A DNA stretch of 64,000 nucleotides, from the NCBI RefSeq assembly GCF_001245615.1, contig NZ_CWKH01000001.1, positions 1,860,001 through 1,924,000 of the forward strand, in the 5' to 3' direction. The notes beneath the pieces are model-generated. The model ran no database searches, was not told the DNA's origin, and saw nothing but the letters and a program-made list of their open reading frames with translations. This DNA is from Mycolicibacterium neworleansense (lineage in GTDB: Bacteria > Actinomycetota > Actinomycetes > Mycobacteriales > Mycobacteriaceae). The translations under genes were made by a program, and so were the position numbers. Shown here one piece after another: positions 26,017-35,045 of this stretch; positions within the stretch are counted from its first letter, which is position 1, and the number at the start of each line of letters is the position of its first letter.

Positions 26017-26835
26017 TCAGGCGCGGCGCAGCTGACCGAGTTCGTCGAACGCCTGCGCCCAGCCGATCAGACGATCGGTGGCGCCGGTCAGCTCGCTGCG
26101 GTAGCGCTGCTGGGACAGCGGGGACGCCGCGCCCTGGCCGCTGTTCACCGTCGACACGAGTTGCGCTGCGGCAGTGACCATCTCGTTGTACTGCCGCACG
26201 CCCTGACCGAGCTGCGCGGTGAATGCGTTGATGGTCGGCACCAGGTGCTGACGCGACTGCGGGGCATTACTGATCGCCCGCTCCATCGAGACCACCTCGG
26301 TGGCGGTGGCCGCCATCGTCCGCGCGGTGTGGTTGGCCACCGCGGTGAGTTCCCGTAGTTCGTCGGCCGGGAGCATCCGACCACGCTCCAACACACCGAG
26401 TAACGAGAACATGCCCCGCTCGGAGGCCATCAGCGCCGCCATCGGTTGACGGGCCGCCGAGCCCCATGGCGGCAACCGACGCCCGGAGACCGGCCGCTGC
26501 ACCGGAAGCGGTTCCGCGCGCAGCCACCGGTAACGCAACCAGAACAACGTCGCCGGGAAAGCCGCGCCGGCCGCCAGCGCCCCGCTGATGATCAGGCCCC
26601 AGACCGGTGTGCTCCACGACGCCAGCAGCGCCGTGACCAACACCCAGAACACGCTGGACAGGGTGAAGAACACCCCGAAGCGCACCGCCCACCGCCGTTT
26701 GCGCAACAGCTTCGCGCGCGGATCGGCGGCGGCGCTGAGCTTCTCGGTCAGCGCGCCGGACAGATCGGCCGCGGTGTCGATAGCCCGCTGCGCCAACGAT
26801 CTCCAGGCGTCCGGTCGACCGGTCTTGGTAGCCAT
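26017..26835 (-). CDS. pspM: PspM, membrane partner of PspA (Rv2743c-like)
   Basis: A 272-residue protein with two adjacent membrane helices (FGVFFTLSSVFWVLVTALLA and VWGLIISGALAAGAAFPATLF) and a C-terminal helical domain. It corresponds to Rv2743c, the membrane component of the mycobacterial phage-shock-like system, which recruits PspA to the membrane. The gene follows pspA after 20 bases. The fourth gene of the M. tuberculosis operon, pspN (Rv2742c), is not present; ephG follows directly on the other strand. Confidence 0.85.
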   Translation of the reverse strand: MATKTGRPDAWRSLAQRAIDTAADLSGALTEKLSAAADPRAKLLRKRRWAVRFGVFFTLSSVFWVLVTALLASWSTPVWGLIISGALAAGAAFPATLFWLRYRWLRAEPLPVQRPVSGRRLPPWGSAARQPMAALMASERGMFSLLGVLERGRMLPADELRELTAVANHTARTMAATATEVVSMERAISNAPQSRQHLVPTINAFTAQLGQGVRQYNEMVTAAAQLVSTVNSGQGAASPLSQQRYRSELTGATDRLIGWAQAFDELGQLRRA

Positions 26836-26855
26836 GATCTAGAACACTCGAATCG

Positions 26856-27671
26856 CTATTGCCCGAGCGGATTCTCGGGCGTGGCCTGAGGCTGGTTGGT
26901 CGCCGGGGAGGCCGGCGTGGCGGGAGCGGCGTCGCCGCTGGGCAACGCGTCACCGCGCATCGAGGCGCGGATCTGCTCGAGCCGCGAATGGCCGGCCATC
27001 TGAACGCTGGCCTGCTGGACCTCCATCATGCGGCCCTGCACCGAGTTCTGGGCCAGCTCGGCCTGCCCGATGGCATTGGCGTAGCGGCGCTCGATCTTGT
27101 CGCGGACCTCGTCGAGGCTCGGGGTGTTGCCCGGCGCGGCAACCTCACTCATCGAGCGAAGCGAGGCGCTGACCTGCTCCTGCATCTTGGCCTGCTCCAG
27201 CTGCGACAGCAGCTTGGTGCGCTCGGCGATCTTCTGCTGCAGCATCATCGCGTTCTGCTCGACGGCCTTCTTCGCCTGAGCGGCGGCCTGCAGGGCCTGA
27301 TCGTGCAGACCCTTGAGGTCCTCGACGCTCTGCTCGGCGGTGACGAGCTGGGCCGCGAACGCCTCGGCGGCGTTGTTGTACTCGGTGGCCTTGGCCGCGT
27401 CACCGGCGGCCGTCGCCTGATCGGCCAGCGTCAGCGCCTGCCGGACGTTGACCTGCAGCTTTTCGATGTCGGCGAGCTGGCGGCTGAGCCGCATCTCCAG
27501 CTGGCGCTGGTTGCCGATGACCTGGGCGGCCTGCTGGGTGAGTGCCTGATGCTGCCGCTGCGCGTCCTCGATGGCCTGCTGGATCTGCACCTTCGGGTCG
27601 GCGTACTCGTCGACCTTGGAGCTGAACAGCGCCATCAGGTACTTCCACGCCTTGACGAACGGATTGGCCAT
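26856..27671 (-). CDS. pspA: PspA / 35-kDa antigen, phage-shock protein A homologue
   Basis: A 271-residue PspA/IM30-family protein, almost wholly coiled coil from about residue 25 to 225, with an amphipathic N-terminal helix ([16 protein letters not shown]) that binds stressed membranes and a Pro/Ala-rich tail. It oligomerises to protect envelope integrity and, in mycobacteria, binds and inhibits ClgR. It is the second gene of the clgR-pspA-pspM cluster. The 199-base gap to clgR holds a near-palindrome GCGAAAATTCGC at 27809-27820 that could be a regulatory site; this is only a suggestion. Confidence 0.9.
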   Translation of the reverse strand: MANPFVKAWKYLMALFSSKVDEYADPKVQIQQAIEDAQRQHQALTQQAAQVIGNQRQLEMRLSRQLADIEKLQVNVRQALTLADQATAAGDAAKATEYNNAAEAFAAQLVTAEQSVEDLKGLHDQALQAAAQAKKAVEQNAMMLQQKIAERTKLLSQLEQAKMQEQVSASLRSMSEVAAPGNTPSLDEVRDKIERRYANAIGQAELAQNSVQGRMMEVQQASVQMAGHSRLEQIRASMRGDALPSGDAAPATPASPATNQPQATPENPLGQ

Positions 27672-27870
27672 GAGTTCGTTCCGCCTTATCTGTCGGGCTC
27701 GTAGGCCCTTGCCCGGGCCTGTTCAGGTTGCCGCAATTCCTCTGATGCCAACTTATCGGTTCCGGACAGGCAGCCACAGTCCCGCTGGCTGTTCGCATGG
27801 GGTGTTTTGCGAAAATTCGCGCCACGCCCCCGAGCAGCGCAATCAGGACGGCGCCGGAAGCACGCTCATC

Positions 27871-28212
27871 TCACGCAACGGCCATCGACACGGCCTGCGG
27901 AATGACCACCTTGGTGGCCATGTCGATGTGAGCGACATTGGCGTGGGCCGGCACCTGGACCGCTGCGTCGGCGTGTTCGCGCTCGGCCATGTTCTCCCCC
28001 GCATCGGTGAGAACCCGCGACAGTGGCACGTCCAGGGCGTCGCAGATGGCGCTGAGCAGTTCGCTGGAGGCCTCCTTGCGACCCCGCTCCACCTCGGACA
28101 GGTAGCCGAGGCTCACGCGCGCCGCGTCGGACACTTCGCGCAACGTGCGCCCCTGCTCGGTGCGGGCGGTACGCAGCACGTCGCCGATCACCTCACGCAG
28201 CAATGTCGTCAT
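27871..28212 (-). CDS. clgR: ClgR, XRE-family regulator of proteolysis and envelope stress
   Basis: A 113-residue regulator with an XRE-type HTH at residues about 10-65 ([29 protein letters not shown]). ClgR activates clpP, clpC and the psp genes. The protein ends in a small-residue tail (SMAVA), consistent with the known turnover of ClgR by ClpP. The ATG at 28212 has AAGGAG seven bases upstream. A SigE-type promoter lies just upstream. Confidence 0.92.
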   Translation of the reverse strand: MTTLLREVIGDVLRTARTEQGRTLREVSDAARVSLGYLSEVERGRKEASSELLSAICDALDVPLSRVLTDAGENMAEREHADAAVQVPAHANVAHIDMATKVVIPQAVSMAVA

Positions 28213-28255
28213 CGCGCTCTCCTTCGCCTCGCCTGTCAAGGTTCGCTAAAACACC

Positions 28256-28280
28256 AACGCCGCCGGCCGCCGCAAGGTTC
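28256..28280 (-). promoter_or_regulatory. SigE-type promoter of clgR
   Basis: On the minus strand GGAAC (28276-28280), a 16-base spacer and CGTT (28256-28259) match the ECF SigE promoter consensus. It lies about 45 bases before the clgR start. SigE control of clgR is established in M. tuberculosis. Confidence 0.65.
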
Positions 28281-28306
28281 CCGACCGCACCAGCGAGAGA
28301 TTTCGG

Positions 28307-28795
28307 TTACTGGTTTTCGACCAGGAAGCGCAACCGGGCGATCGCCTCGTCGACGGCGGCGCGGCGGATATCCCAGCGTGAGCCGGACAGCGACAACTCG
28401 ATGACCTCGGTGTCGACGGGGCCGGCCAGCCCAATGAACACCGTGCCCACCGGGTGTCCGCCGTGCGGTTCCGGCCCGGCCACGCCGGTCAGGCCGACGC
28501 CCCAGGTAGCTGCGCAACGCTGCCGGGCGCCAACCGCCAGGGCCCGTGCGGTGGGAGCCGCGACCGGGCCGACCGCGTCGAGGACCTGCGGAGCCACCCC
28601 GGCCAACCAGATCTTGGTGTCCTCGTTGTAGGTGACCAGCCCGCCCTGCAGAACCGCACTGGCCCCGGACACTCCCGCCAGCGTCGCCGCCAGCAGCCCG
28701 CCGGTGAGCGACTCGGCGGTGGCCACACTCTGCGAGCGCACCGTCAGGTCGGCGACCAGGGCCCTCGCGTCGTCAGTGAGCAGCGGATCGTCCAC
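28307..28795 (-). CDS. CinA-family C-terminal domain protein (nicotinamide-nucleotide amidase-like)
   Basis: A 162-residue stand-alone CinA C-terminal (PncC-type) domain. The SVATAESLTGGLLAATLAGVSGASAVLQGGLVTYN segment carries the catalytic Ser region and the GVGLTGVAGPEP motif follows. Such proteins deamidate nicotinamide mononucleotide to nicotinic acid mononucleotide; that activity is inferred. The GTG at 28795 overlaps the pgsA3 end by 23 bases, so the two genes are coupled. Confidence 0.85.
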   Translation of the reverse strand: MDDPLLTDDARALVADLTVRSQSVATAESLTGGLLAATLAGVSGASAVLQGGLVTYNEDTKIWLAGVAPQVLDAVGPVAAPTARALAVGARQRCAATWGVGLTGVAGPEPHGGHPVGTVFIGLAGPVDTEVIELSLSGSRWDIRRAAVDEAIARLRFLVENQ

Positions 28796-29378
28796 GCGAA
28801 TCCCTGATCGCGGAGATGACGTAGTCGGCGCCGGTGAGCACGGTCAGCACGACTGCGGCCCACATGATCACCCAGGCGACGTTGAGCCAGATGGCCGGCC
28901 ACGCATGCAGCGGTAGCACGAACAGCCCGATGGCCACGGCTTGCACCAGGGTCTTGAGCTTGCCGCCACGGCTGGCCGGGATCACGCCGTGGCGCAGCAC
29001 CGCGAAACGCAGCACCGTGATTCCGATCTCACGGGTCAGCACCACGACGGTGATCCACCACGGCAGGTCGCCGAGCATCGACAGCCCGATCAGCGCTGCC
29101 CCGATCAGCGCCTTGTCGGCGATCGGATCAGCCAAAGTGCCGAACTCGGTGATCATTCCGTAACTGCGGGCCAACGCCCCGTCGAAGTGGTCGGTGATCA
29201 CCGCGACCGCGAACACCGTGAAAGCGGCGATCCGCCAGCCGGTTTCATGGCCGTCGCCGGCGAACAGAAAAACGAGGAAGACCGGAACAAGCACCATCCG
29301 CACACCGGTGAGCACGTTGGCGAGGTTGGCCACGCGCGCACGCGGGACCACCGGATCGGTAGAAGGTTGGCCCGGCAC
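28773..29378 (-). CDS. pgsA3: CDP-alcohol phosphatidyltransferase PgsA3
   Basis: A 201-residue membrane enzyme with about six helices. The CDP-alcohol phosphotransferase motif is present in full: DGALAR, eight residues, Gly, then LADPIAD. It is probably phosphatidylglycerophosphate synthase (CDP-diacylglycerol plus glycerol-3-phosphate). The GTG start at 29378 is leaderless by position: a -10 TATTCT (29385-29390 on the minus strand) ends six bases before it. It is divergent from argA with only 42 bases between start codons. Confidence 0.88.
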   Translation of the reverse strand: MPGQPSTDPVVPRARVANLANVLTGVRMVLVPVFLVFLFAGDGHETGWRIAAFTVFAVAVITDHFDGALARSYGMITEFGTLADPIADKALIGAALIGLSMLGDLPWWITVVVLTREIGITVLRFAVLRHGVIPASRGGKLKTLVQAVAIGLFVLPLHAWPAIWLNVAWVIMWAAVVLTVLTGADYVISAIRDSRGRSAAH

Positions 29379-29384
29379 CGCAAC

Positions 29385-29413
29385 AGAATATCGGTTGCCG
29401 AAACGGATACTCT
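29385..29413. promoter_or_regulatory. Face-to-back leaderless promoters of pgsA3 and argA
   Basis: The minus-strand -10 TATTCT (29385-29390) serves pgsA3 and the plus-strand -10 TACTCT (29408-29413) serves argA. Each ends six or seven bases before its GTG. The -35 regions of both promoters must overlap the opposite promoter's -10 and start, so the two polymerases would compete. Confidence 0.6.
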
Positions 29414-29420
29414 TGCGCCT

Positions 29421-29942
29421 GTGAACCCAGGCAGTGGCGAGTCGCGCAAACACCCCGTGGTGCGCCGCGCCAGCACGTCCGATGTCCCGGCGATCAAGAG
29501 TCTGGTCGACGTCTACGCGGGCAAGATCCTGCTGGAGAAGAACCTGGTCACGCTGTATGAGGCCGTCCAGGAATTCTGGGTGGCCGAACTCGACGGTGAG
29601 CTCGTCGGCTGTGGCGCGCTCCACGTGCTGTGGGCCGATCTCGGCGAGGTGCGCACCGTGGCGGTGCATCCGAAGGTCCGCGGCACCGGTGTCGGCCATG
29701 TCCTGGTCGAGCAATTGCTCGATGTGGCCCGCGATCTGCATCTGCGCCGCATCTTCGTGCTGACCTTCGAAGTCGACTTCTTCGGCAAGCACGGGTTCGA
29801 GGAGATCGAGGGCACCCCGGTGACCGCCGAGGTGTACGAGGAGATGTGCCGCTCGTACGACACCGGTGTGGCGGAGTTCCTCGACCTGTCCTACGTCAAG
29901 CCCAACACCTTGGGCAATACCCGGATGTTGTTGACGCTCTAG
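29421..29942 (+). CDS. argA: L-glutamate N-acetyltransferase ArgA (GNAT-type)
   Basis: A 173-residue GNAT acetyltransferase of the short mycobacterial ArgA (Rv2747) type. The acetyl-CoA site is VAVHPKVRGTGVGHVLVEQLL, and RIFVLTFEVDFFGKHGFEEI follows. It makes N-acetylglutamate, the first step of arginine synthesis, without the kinase-like domain of E. coli ArgA. The GTG at 29421 is chosen because the -10 TACTCT ends seven bases earlier. The stop codon is followed immediately by a long hairpin. Confidence 0.92.
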   Translation: MNPGSGESRKHPVVRRASTSDVPAIKSLVDVYAGKILLEKNLVTLYEAVQEFWVAELDGELVGCGALHVLWADLGEVRTVAVHPKVRGTGVGHVLVEQLLDVARDLHLRRIFVLTFEVDFFGKHGFEEIEGTPVTAEVYEEMCRSYDTGVAEFLDLSYVKPNTLGNTRMLLTL

Positions 29943-29995
29943 GTGATTTGTGGAGTTCTACCCGTGCTGGTCACGGGTAAAACTCCACAAATCAC
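29943..29995. terminator. Long near-perfect inverted repeat between argA and ftsK
   Basis: Two 24-base arms, beginning GTGATTTGTGGAGTT and ending AACTCCACAAATCAC, pair with a single mismatch around a 5-base loop. The hairpin fills the space between the argA stop (29942) and the ftsK stop (30000) and can act in both directions. It is unusually long and perfect for a terminator and could be a mobile palindromic repeat. Confidence 0.6.
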
Positions 29996-29999
29996 GGGT

Positions 30000-32401
30000 T
30001 CAGAACTCGTCCGGATCATCGTCGGCGTCGGCGCCGTTGGCGTCGGCCCCGCCGCGGATCAACATCAAGGTGCCGGCCAGTTCGTCGGGCTTGACGAGCA
30101 CCTCGCGCGCCTTCGAACCTTCCGACGGGCCGACGATGCCGCGGGTTTCCATCAGGTCCATCAGGCGGCCGGCCTTGGCGAAGCCGACGCGAAGCTTGCG
30201 CTGCAGCATCGAGGTGGACCCGAATTGCGAGGACACCACGAGCTCGACGGCCTGCAGGAACACGTCCATGTCGTCGCCGATGTCCGGGTCGACGTCCTTG
30301 CGCTCACCGGCCTTGGCCGCGGTGACGCCCTCGACGAACTCGGGTTCGGCCTGCGACTTGGTGGCCTCGACGACGGCGTGGATCTCCTCGTCGGTGATGA
30401 ACGCGCCCTGCATACGCAGCGGCTTGTTGGCACCCATCGGCAGGAACAGGCCATCGCCCATACCGATCAGCTTCTCGGCGCCGGGCTGGTCGAGGATGAC
30501 GCGGCTGTCGGTCAGTGACGAGGTGGCGAACGCCAGCCGGGACGGCACGTTGGTCTTGATCAGACCGGTGACGACGTCCACCGACGGTCGCTGCGTGGCC
30601 AGCACCAGGTGGATGCCGGCGGCGCGGGCCTTCTGCGTGATGCGCACGATGGCGTCCTCGACGTCACGCGGCGCGGTCATCATGAGGTCGGCGAGCTCGT
30701 CGACGATGGCCAGGATGTAGGGGTAGGGCTTGTAGACCCGCTCGCTGCCCAGCGGCGTGCTGATCTCGCCCGAACGCACCTTCTCGTTGAACACGTCGAT
30801 GTGACGCACCCGGGACGCCTTCATGTCCTGGTAGCGCTGCTCCATCTCCTCGACCAACCACGCCAGCGCGGCGGCGGCCTTCTTGGGCTCGGTGATGATG
30901 GGCGTGATGAGGTGCGGAATGCCTTCATACGGCGTGAGTTCCACCATCTTGGGGTCGATCAGGATCATCCTGACCTCCTCGGGGGTGGCCCGCGCCAGGA
31001 GCGACACCAGCATCGAATTGACGAAGCTGGACTTACCGGAGCCGGTGGAGCCGGCCACCAGCAGGTGCGGCATCTTGGCCAGGTTGGCCGAGACGAAGTC
31101 GCCTTCGATGTCCTTGCCCAGGCCGATCACCAACGGGTGGTGGTCGCGGCGCGTCGACGGCGCGGTGAGCACGTCCGAGAGCCGGACCATCTCTCGGTCG
31201 GTGTTGGGCACCTCGATGCCGACGGCGGACTTGCCGGGGATCGGAGCGAGCATGCGGACGCTCTCGGTGGCCACCGCGTAGGCGATGTTGCGGTGCAGCG
31301 CGGTGATCTTCTCGACCTTGACGCCGGGGCCGAGTTCGACCTCGTAACGCGTGACGGTCGGCCCACGGGTGCACCCGGTGACGGCGGCGTCGACCTTGAA
31401 CTGCTCGAGGACCGAGGTGATGGCGTCGGTCATCTGATCGTTGGCGGCGGTACGCAGCTTCGGCGGATCGCCGGCGATCAGCAGATCCAGCGGGGGCAGC
31501 GTGTAGGGACCCTCGACCACCCGGTCCATCACCAGGGTGTCGTCGGTCTTCGGCTTGCTCTCGGCCTTCTTGCGGCGCGGCTTGACCGCGGGCTCGGGGA
31601 TGGTCGGGGCGTCCTCCGACAGCGGGTAGTTGTCCATCGGGGTGCCGGTGGGCGCCTTGGGTGCCTCGATGGCCGGCGTCGGCCAGGCCTGGGCCGGTGT
31701 GTCGCCGCGCGAGGTGTCGTCGTCGTAGTAGCCGTCTGACAGATCGTCGTAGGCGTCGTCGTCCTCGTACTCGTCGGCGTAGTCCCCGTCGTATTCGTCG
31801 TCGTAGTCATCGTCGCGGAACACCCGGGTGCTGAACATCGTCCGCAGCGTCGATGGCACCTCGCGAATCGTCGTCCCGGTGACCAGCAGCAGGCCGAACA
31901 GCACGCCCATGAACAACAGCGGCGCGGCGATCCACTGGGTCAGTCCGTCCGAAAGCGGCCCGCCGATGGCGAAGCCGATGAATCCGGCGGCGTGCTGGCG
32001 GGCGATGGGGTCCTGGGGCGAGCCCGACCACAGGTGCCACAGGCCGAGCATCGGCAGCGCGATCATGGCCGACCCCAGGATCAGCCGGGGGCGCGACTCC
32101 GGGTCGGGCTCGGTGCGCATCAGCACGACGGCGATGGCGCCGAGGATGACGGGCACCAGTACCACCGGGCCGCCGATCAAGGTGCGCACCGCGGTGTCGA
32201 TCCACTGGCCCACCGGGCCGGCTGCGTGGAACCAGGAGCTGGCGGCCACGACGACCGCGACGCCGAGCAATGCGAGCGCCACGGCTTCATCTCGGCCGGA
32301 CGAGCCGGGCGGGCCGGCGACTGACGCCGCGAGCCACTCCGCGAGCTGGCGTTTGACCTGCTCGAACGCGCTCCGGATCGGCCGGCGGTCTTGTTAGCCA
32401 T
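30000..32401 (-). CDS. ftsK: FtsK/SpoIIIE DNA translocase, apparent frameshift near the start
   Basis: The frame from 32393 to 30000 encodes the FtsK body: four membrane helices (first [17 protein letters not shown]), an acidic Asp/Tyr-rich linker, the alpha/beta motor with Walker [11 protein letters not shown] and Walker B MILIDPK, and the C-terminal gamma winged helix ([17 protein letters not shown]). It pumps chromosomal DNA through the closing septum. The natural start is the ATG at 32401 (MANKTA), followed in the correct frame by RRPIRSAF. The two parts are in different frames, joined near 32385 next to an Arg/Ser-rich segment that is longer in other mycobacteria. The only in-frame start without a shift is GTG at 32282. 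Deletion, indel or sequencing error are all possible. Confidence 0.85.
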
Positions 32402-32559
32402 GACCGCAAGCCTAGTCGCATATGCCCCATAATCACCATCTGCCACACGGGTCACAAGACGGTATCAAATGACACTTAGCTATACGAACCGAATCGGGCC
32501 GTTTTGGCCTAGGGTGGACACTCGTCCAGTTTCGGCACTCATCGAGGAGTTCTCCACCC

Positions 32560-32874
32560 ATGCCTGTTGTCGTCGTCGCCACCATGAAGGCCAAGCCCGA
32601 GTCCGTCGATACCGTGCGCGAGGCCTGCACAAATGCCGTTGCTGCAGTACACGACGAGCCGGGCTGCCAGCTGTATTCGCTGCACGAGACCGATGGCACC
32701 TTCGTGTTCGTCGAGCAGTGGGCCGACGCCGACGCGCTCAAGGCCCACAGCACCGCACCGGCGATCGGAGCCCTGTTCGGGACCATCGGGGAACTGCTCG
32801 ACGGCGCCCCCGATATCAAGATGTTGCAGCCCGTCGTCGCGGGTGACCCGGCCAAGGGCCAGCTGCGAGCCTGA
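32560..32874 (+). CDS. Antibiotic-biosynthesis-monooxygenase-fold protein (Rv2749-like)
   Basis: A 104-residue ABM-domain (dimeric alpha/beta barrel) protein. The [20 protein letters not shown] start and [22 protein letters not shown] segment are typical. Members include quinol monooxygenases and heme-degrading enzymes; which applies is not known. GAGGAG lies about twelve bases upstream, and a -10-like TAGGGT occurs at 32511-32516. Its stop overlaps the next start (TGATG at 32872-32876), so it is coupled with the SDR gene. Confidence 0.82.
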   Translation: MPVVVVATMKAKPESVDTVREACTNAVAAVHDEPGCQLYSLHETDGTFVFVEQWADADALKAHSTAPAIGALFGTIGELLDGAPDIKMLQPVVAGDPAKGQLRA

Positions 32875-33701
32875 TGTCCACCTCCGCTCCCCTGGCCGGG
32901 AAGGTCGCGTTCATCACCGGCGCCGCACGCGGCCAGGGGCGGGCCGAGGCCCTGCGCCTGGCCGCTGACGGGGCCGACATCATCGCGATCGATCTGTGCG
33001 AACAGATCGACTCGGTTCCCTACCCGCTGGCCACCCCTGACGATCTGGCCGCCACGGTCAAGCTCGTCGAAGAAGCGGGGGCCAGGATCGTGGCCCGGCA
33101 GGCCGATGTCCGCGATGAGGAGGCGCTGCGGGCGGTCCTGCAGACCGGAGTCGACCAGCTCGGCCGGCTAGACATCGTCGTCGCCAACGCCGGGATCGCC
33201 CCGATGCAGTCGGGGCCCGACGGGTGGCGCGACGTCATCGACGTGAACCTGACCGGGGTACACCACACGGTCGAGGCCGCGATCCCGACCATGGTTGCTC
33301 AGGGCGATGGCGGATCGATCGTGCTGATCAGTTCGGCGGCCGGCCTGATGGGTGTGGGCGGCGGCGACCGCGGTTCACTCGGCTACACCGCCGCCAAGCA
33401 CGGGGTGGTCGGCCTGATGCGGGCCTACGCCAATTTCCTGGCTCCCCACAGCATCCGGGTCAACTCGATCCATCCCACCGGCGTCGATACCCCGATGATC
33501 AACAACGAGTTCACCCGGGACTGGCTGCGTCACATCTCCGAGGAGCTCAAGGCGCCAACGGATTTCAGCAATGCCCTGCCGGTCCAGGTGGTGCAGGCCG
33601 AGGATATCGCCAACGCAGTGGCGTGGCTGGTGTCCGATCAAGCCCGCTACATCACCGGCGTGACACTTCCGGTGGATGCTGGCATCGTCAACAAGCGATG
33701 A
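32874..33701 (+). CDS. SDR-family oxidoreductase, probably mycofactocin-coupled (Rv2750-like)
   Basis: A 275-residue short-chain dehydrogenase. The cofactor motif is [11 protein letters not shown], the NAG motif is VANAGIAP, and the catalytic YTAAKHG with an upstream Ser (ISSAAG) is intact. The GARGQGR form and the insertion with [20 protein letters not shown] are typical of the mycofactocin-coupled SDR subfamily, in which NAD is not exchanged freely. The alcohol substrate is unknown. The gene overlaps the following methyltransferase start by four bases. Confidence 0.85.
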   Translation: MSTSAPLAGKVAFITGAARGQGRAEALRLAADGADIIAIDLCEQIDSVPYPLATPDDLAATVKLVEEAGARIVARQADVRDEEALRAVLQTGVDQLGRLDIVVANAGIAPMQSGPDGWRDVIDVNLTGVHHTVEAAIPTMVAQGDGGSIVLISSAAGLMGVGGGDRGSLGYTAAKHGVVGLMRAYANFLAPHSIRVNSIHPTGVDTPMINNEFTRDWLRHISEELKAPTDFSNALPVQVVQAEDIANAVAWLVSDQARYITGVTLPVDAGIVNKR

Positions 33702-34567
33702 CCGAATCAGTCGCCGCGACCGCAGTCGGCCCGATGGTGCTGGCCGCGGTCGAACAGTACGAACCAGTGCAACGCCGGTTGGTCGACGACGATCTGGCGT
33801 TGTCGTTCCTGCCGGCCGGGCTGCGCGCGTTCACCCGGACCACACGCTGGTCTGTCGCCCGCAGACTCCTGATCCAGGCGACCGAACGCTCGGGCCCGGG
33901 CCTGTGGGCGAACCTGACCTGCCGCAAGCGCTACATCGGCGACAAGCTCACCCAGGCACTGCCGAACATCGATGCCGTGGTGATTCTGGGCGCGGGCCTG
34001 GACACCAAGGGCTACCGACTGGCCCGGCACAGCGCCGTCCCGGTGTTCGAAGTGGACCTGCCGAGCAACATCGAGCGCAAACACTCGGTGGTGCGCAGCG
34101 CACTGGGAACCGTGCCCGAGTCGGTGCACCTGGTGCCGGTGGATTTCGAAAAGGATGACCTGGCAGCCGAACTCGCCAGGCACGGTCACCTCAGTGCACA
34201 CCGCACCTTTTTCATCTGGGAAGGCGTCACACAGTATCTGAGCGCCGACGGTGTCCGATCGACATTCGAGTTCCTTCGTTCGGCGGCACCGGGCAGCCGG
34301 TTGGCGTTCACGTATGTCCGCGGCGATTTCATCGACGGCACCAACCGTTATGGGGCCGAATCGTTGTATCGCCGTTTCCGGGTCCGCAGCCGGCTGTGGC
34401 AGTTCGGCCTGACCCCGGACCAAGTGGCGGCGTTCATCGAGCCCTACGGCTGGCGGTTGATCGAGCAGGCCGGTCCCGACTACCTCACCGAGCACTACAT
34501 TTCGCCGTCCGGGCGGAACCTGACCGCTTCACAGGTGGAATGGACCGCCTACGCCGAAAAGACTTAG
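33698..34567 (+). CDS. SAM-dependent methyltransferase, TIGR00027/PPM family (Rv2751-like)
   Basis: A 289-residue methyltransferase of the leucine-carboxyl-methyltransferase-like family common in mycobacteria. The SAM-binding motif I is [15 protein letters not shown], followed by FEVDLPSN and [10 protein letters not shown]. The natural substrate is unknown. The ATG overlaps the SDR stop (ATGA), making a three-gene coupled unit with the monooxygenase-fold gene. It overlaps the convergent globin gene by four bases. Confidence 0.85.
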   Translation: MTESVAATAVGPMVLAAVEQYEPVQRRLVDDDLALSFLPAGLRAFTRTTRWSVARRLLIQATERSGPGLWANLTCRKRYIGDKLTQALPNIDAVVILGAGLDTKGYRLARHSAVPVFEVDLPSNIERKHSVVRSALGTVPESVHLVPVDFEKDDLAAELARHGHLSAHRTFFIWEGVTQYLSADGVRSTFEFLRSAAPGSRLAFTYVRGDFIDGTNRYGAESLYRRFRVRSRLWQFGLTPDQVAAFIEPYGWRLIEQAGPDYLTEHYISPSGRNLTASQVEWTAYAEKT

Positions 34568-34971
34568 CAGGCAACCAGAGCGTCGAGCTCGGCGGCGTCG
34601 CTGCCGGCCAGCCTGCGGTGCATGGCCTTGGCGATGCGCCCGGCCTGAAGCTTGGCCCGCTCGGCATACGGACCCTTGAACAACTCGTCGACCGTCTCGG
34701 TCCACAGGGTCAACCAGCGCACGAAGTGTTCCGCCGACAACGGATGACGGGCGTGCAGCTCTCGGTGCACGATCAGGGCGCTGCCCTGGTAGAGCCCCGC
34801 CCGGAACAGCACGGTCTCCCAAAAGTCGCACATCACGGGCAGGTGGGAGCGCAGCCCTTTCGCCCGCAACTCGGCGAACGGCTCGGCGAGCACCGGATCG
34901 GAAAGCGCCTTGCCGTAGAAACGCCACAGCAGCAGCTCGACATCGTCGTGGCCCGACAGGTCTTCAACCAT
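34564..34971 (-). CDS. Group III truncated haemoglobin
   Basis: A 135-residue truncated globin of class III. Class features are LLWRFYGKALSDPVL (A/B helices), the CDFWETVLF segment, a Tyr-containing LYQGSALIVHRELHARHPLSAEHFVRWL region with the expected proximal histidine, and a C-terminal helix. Globins of this class bind haem and have been proposed to handle NO or peroxide, though their roles are unsettled. M. tuberculosis has group I and II globins (GlbN, GlbO) but this class is limited to some mycobacteria. It is divergent from a cysteine-bearing regulator, with a shared inverted repeat between them. Confidence 0.82.
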   Translation of the reverse strand: MVEDLSGHDDVELLLWRFYGKALSDPVLAEPFAELRAKGLRSHLPVMCDFWETVLFRAGLYQGSALIVHRELHARHPLSAEHFVRWLTLWTETVDELFKGPYAERAKLQAGRIAKAMHRRLAGSDAAELDALVAC

Positions 34972-35010
34972 CGGACAGATCCCCTTCCCGACCCTTGGCG
35001 AGGTCGCCCT

Positions 35011-35039
35011 AGTTTCTACAACCCCAAGTTGTATAAACT
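35011..35039. promoter_or_regulatory. Operator between the globin gene and its divergent regulator
   Basis: AGTTTCTACAAC, five bases, then GTTGTATAAACT forms a 12-bp inverted repeat with one mismatch. Its right end, TAAACT (35034-35039), is also the -10 element of the regulator gene, ending six bases before the ATG. Binding here would repress the regulator and could control the globin gene. Confidence 0.7.
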
Positions 35040-35045
35040 CTATCC

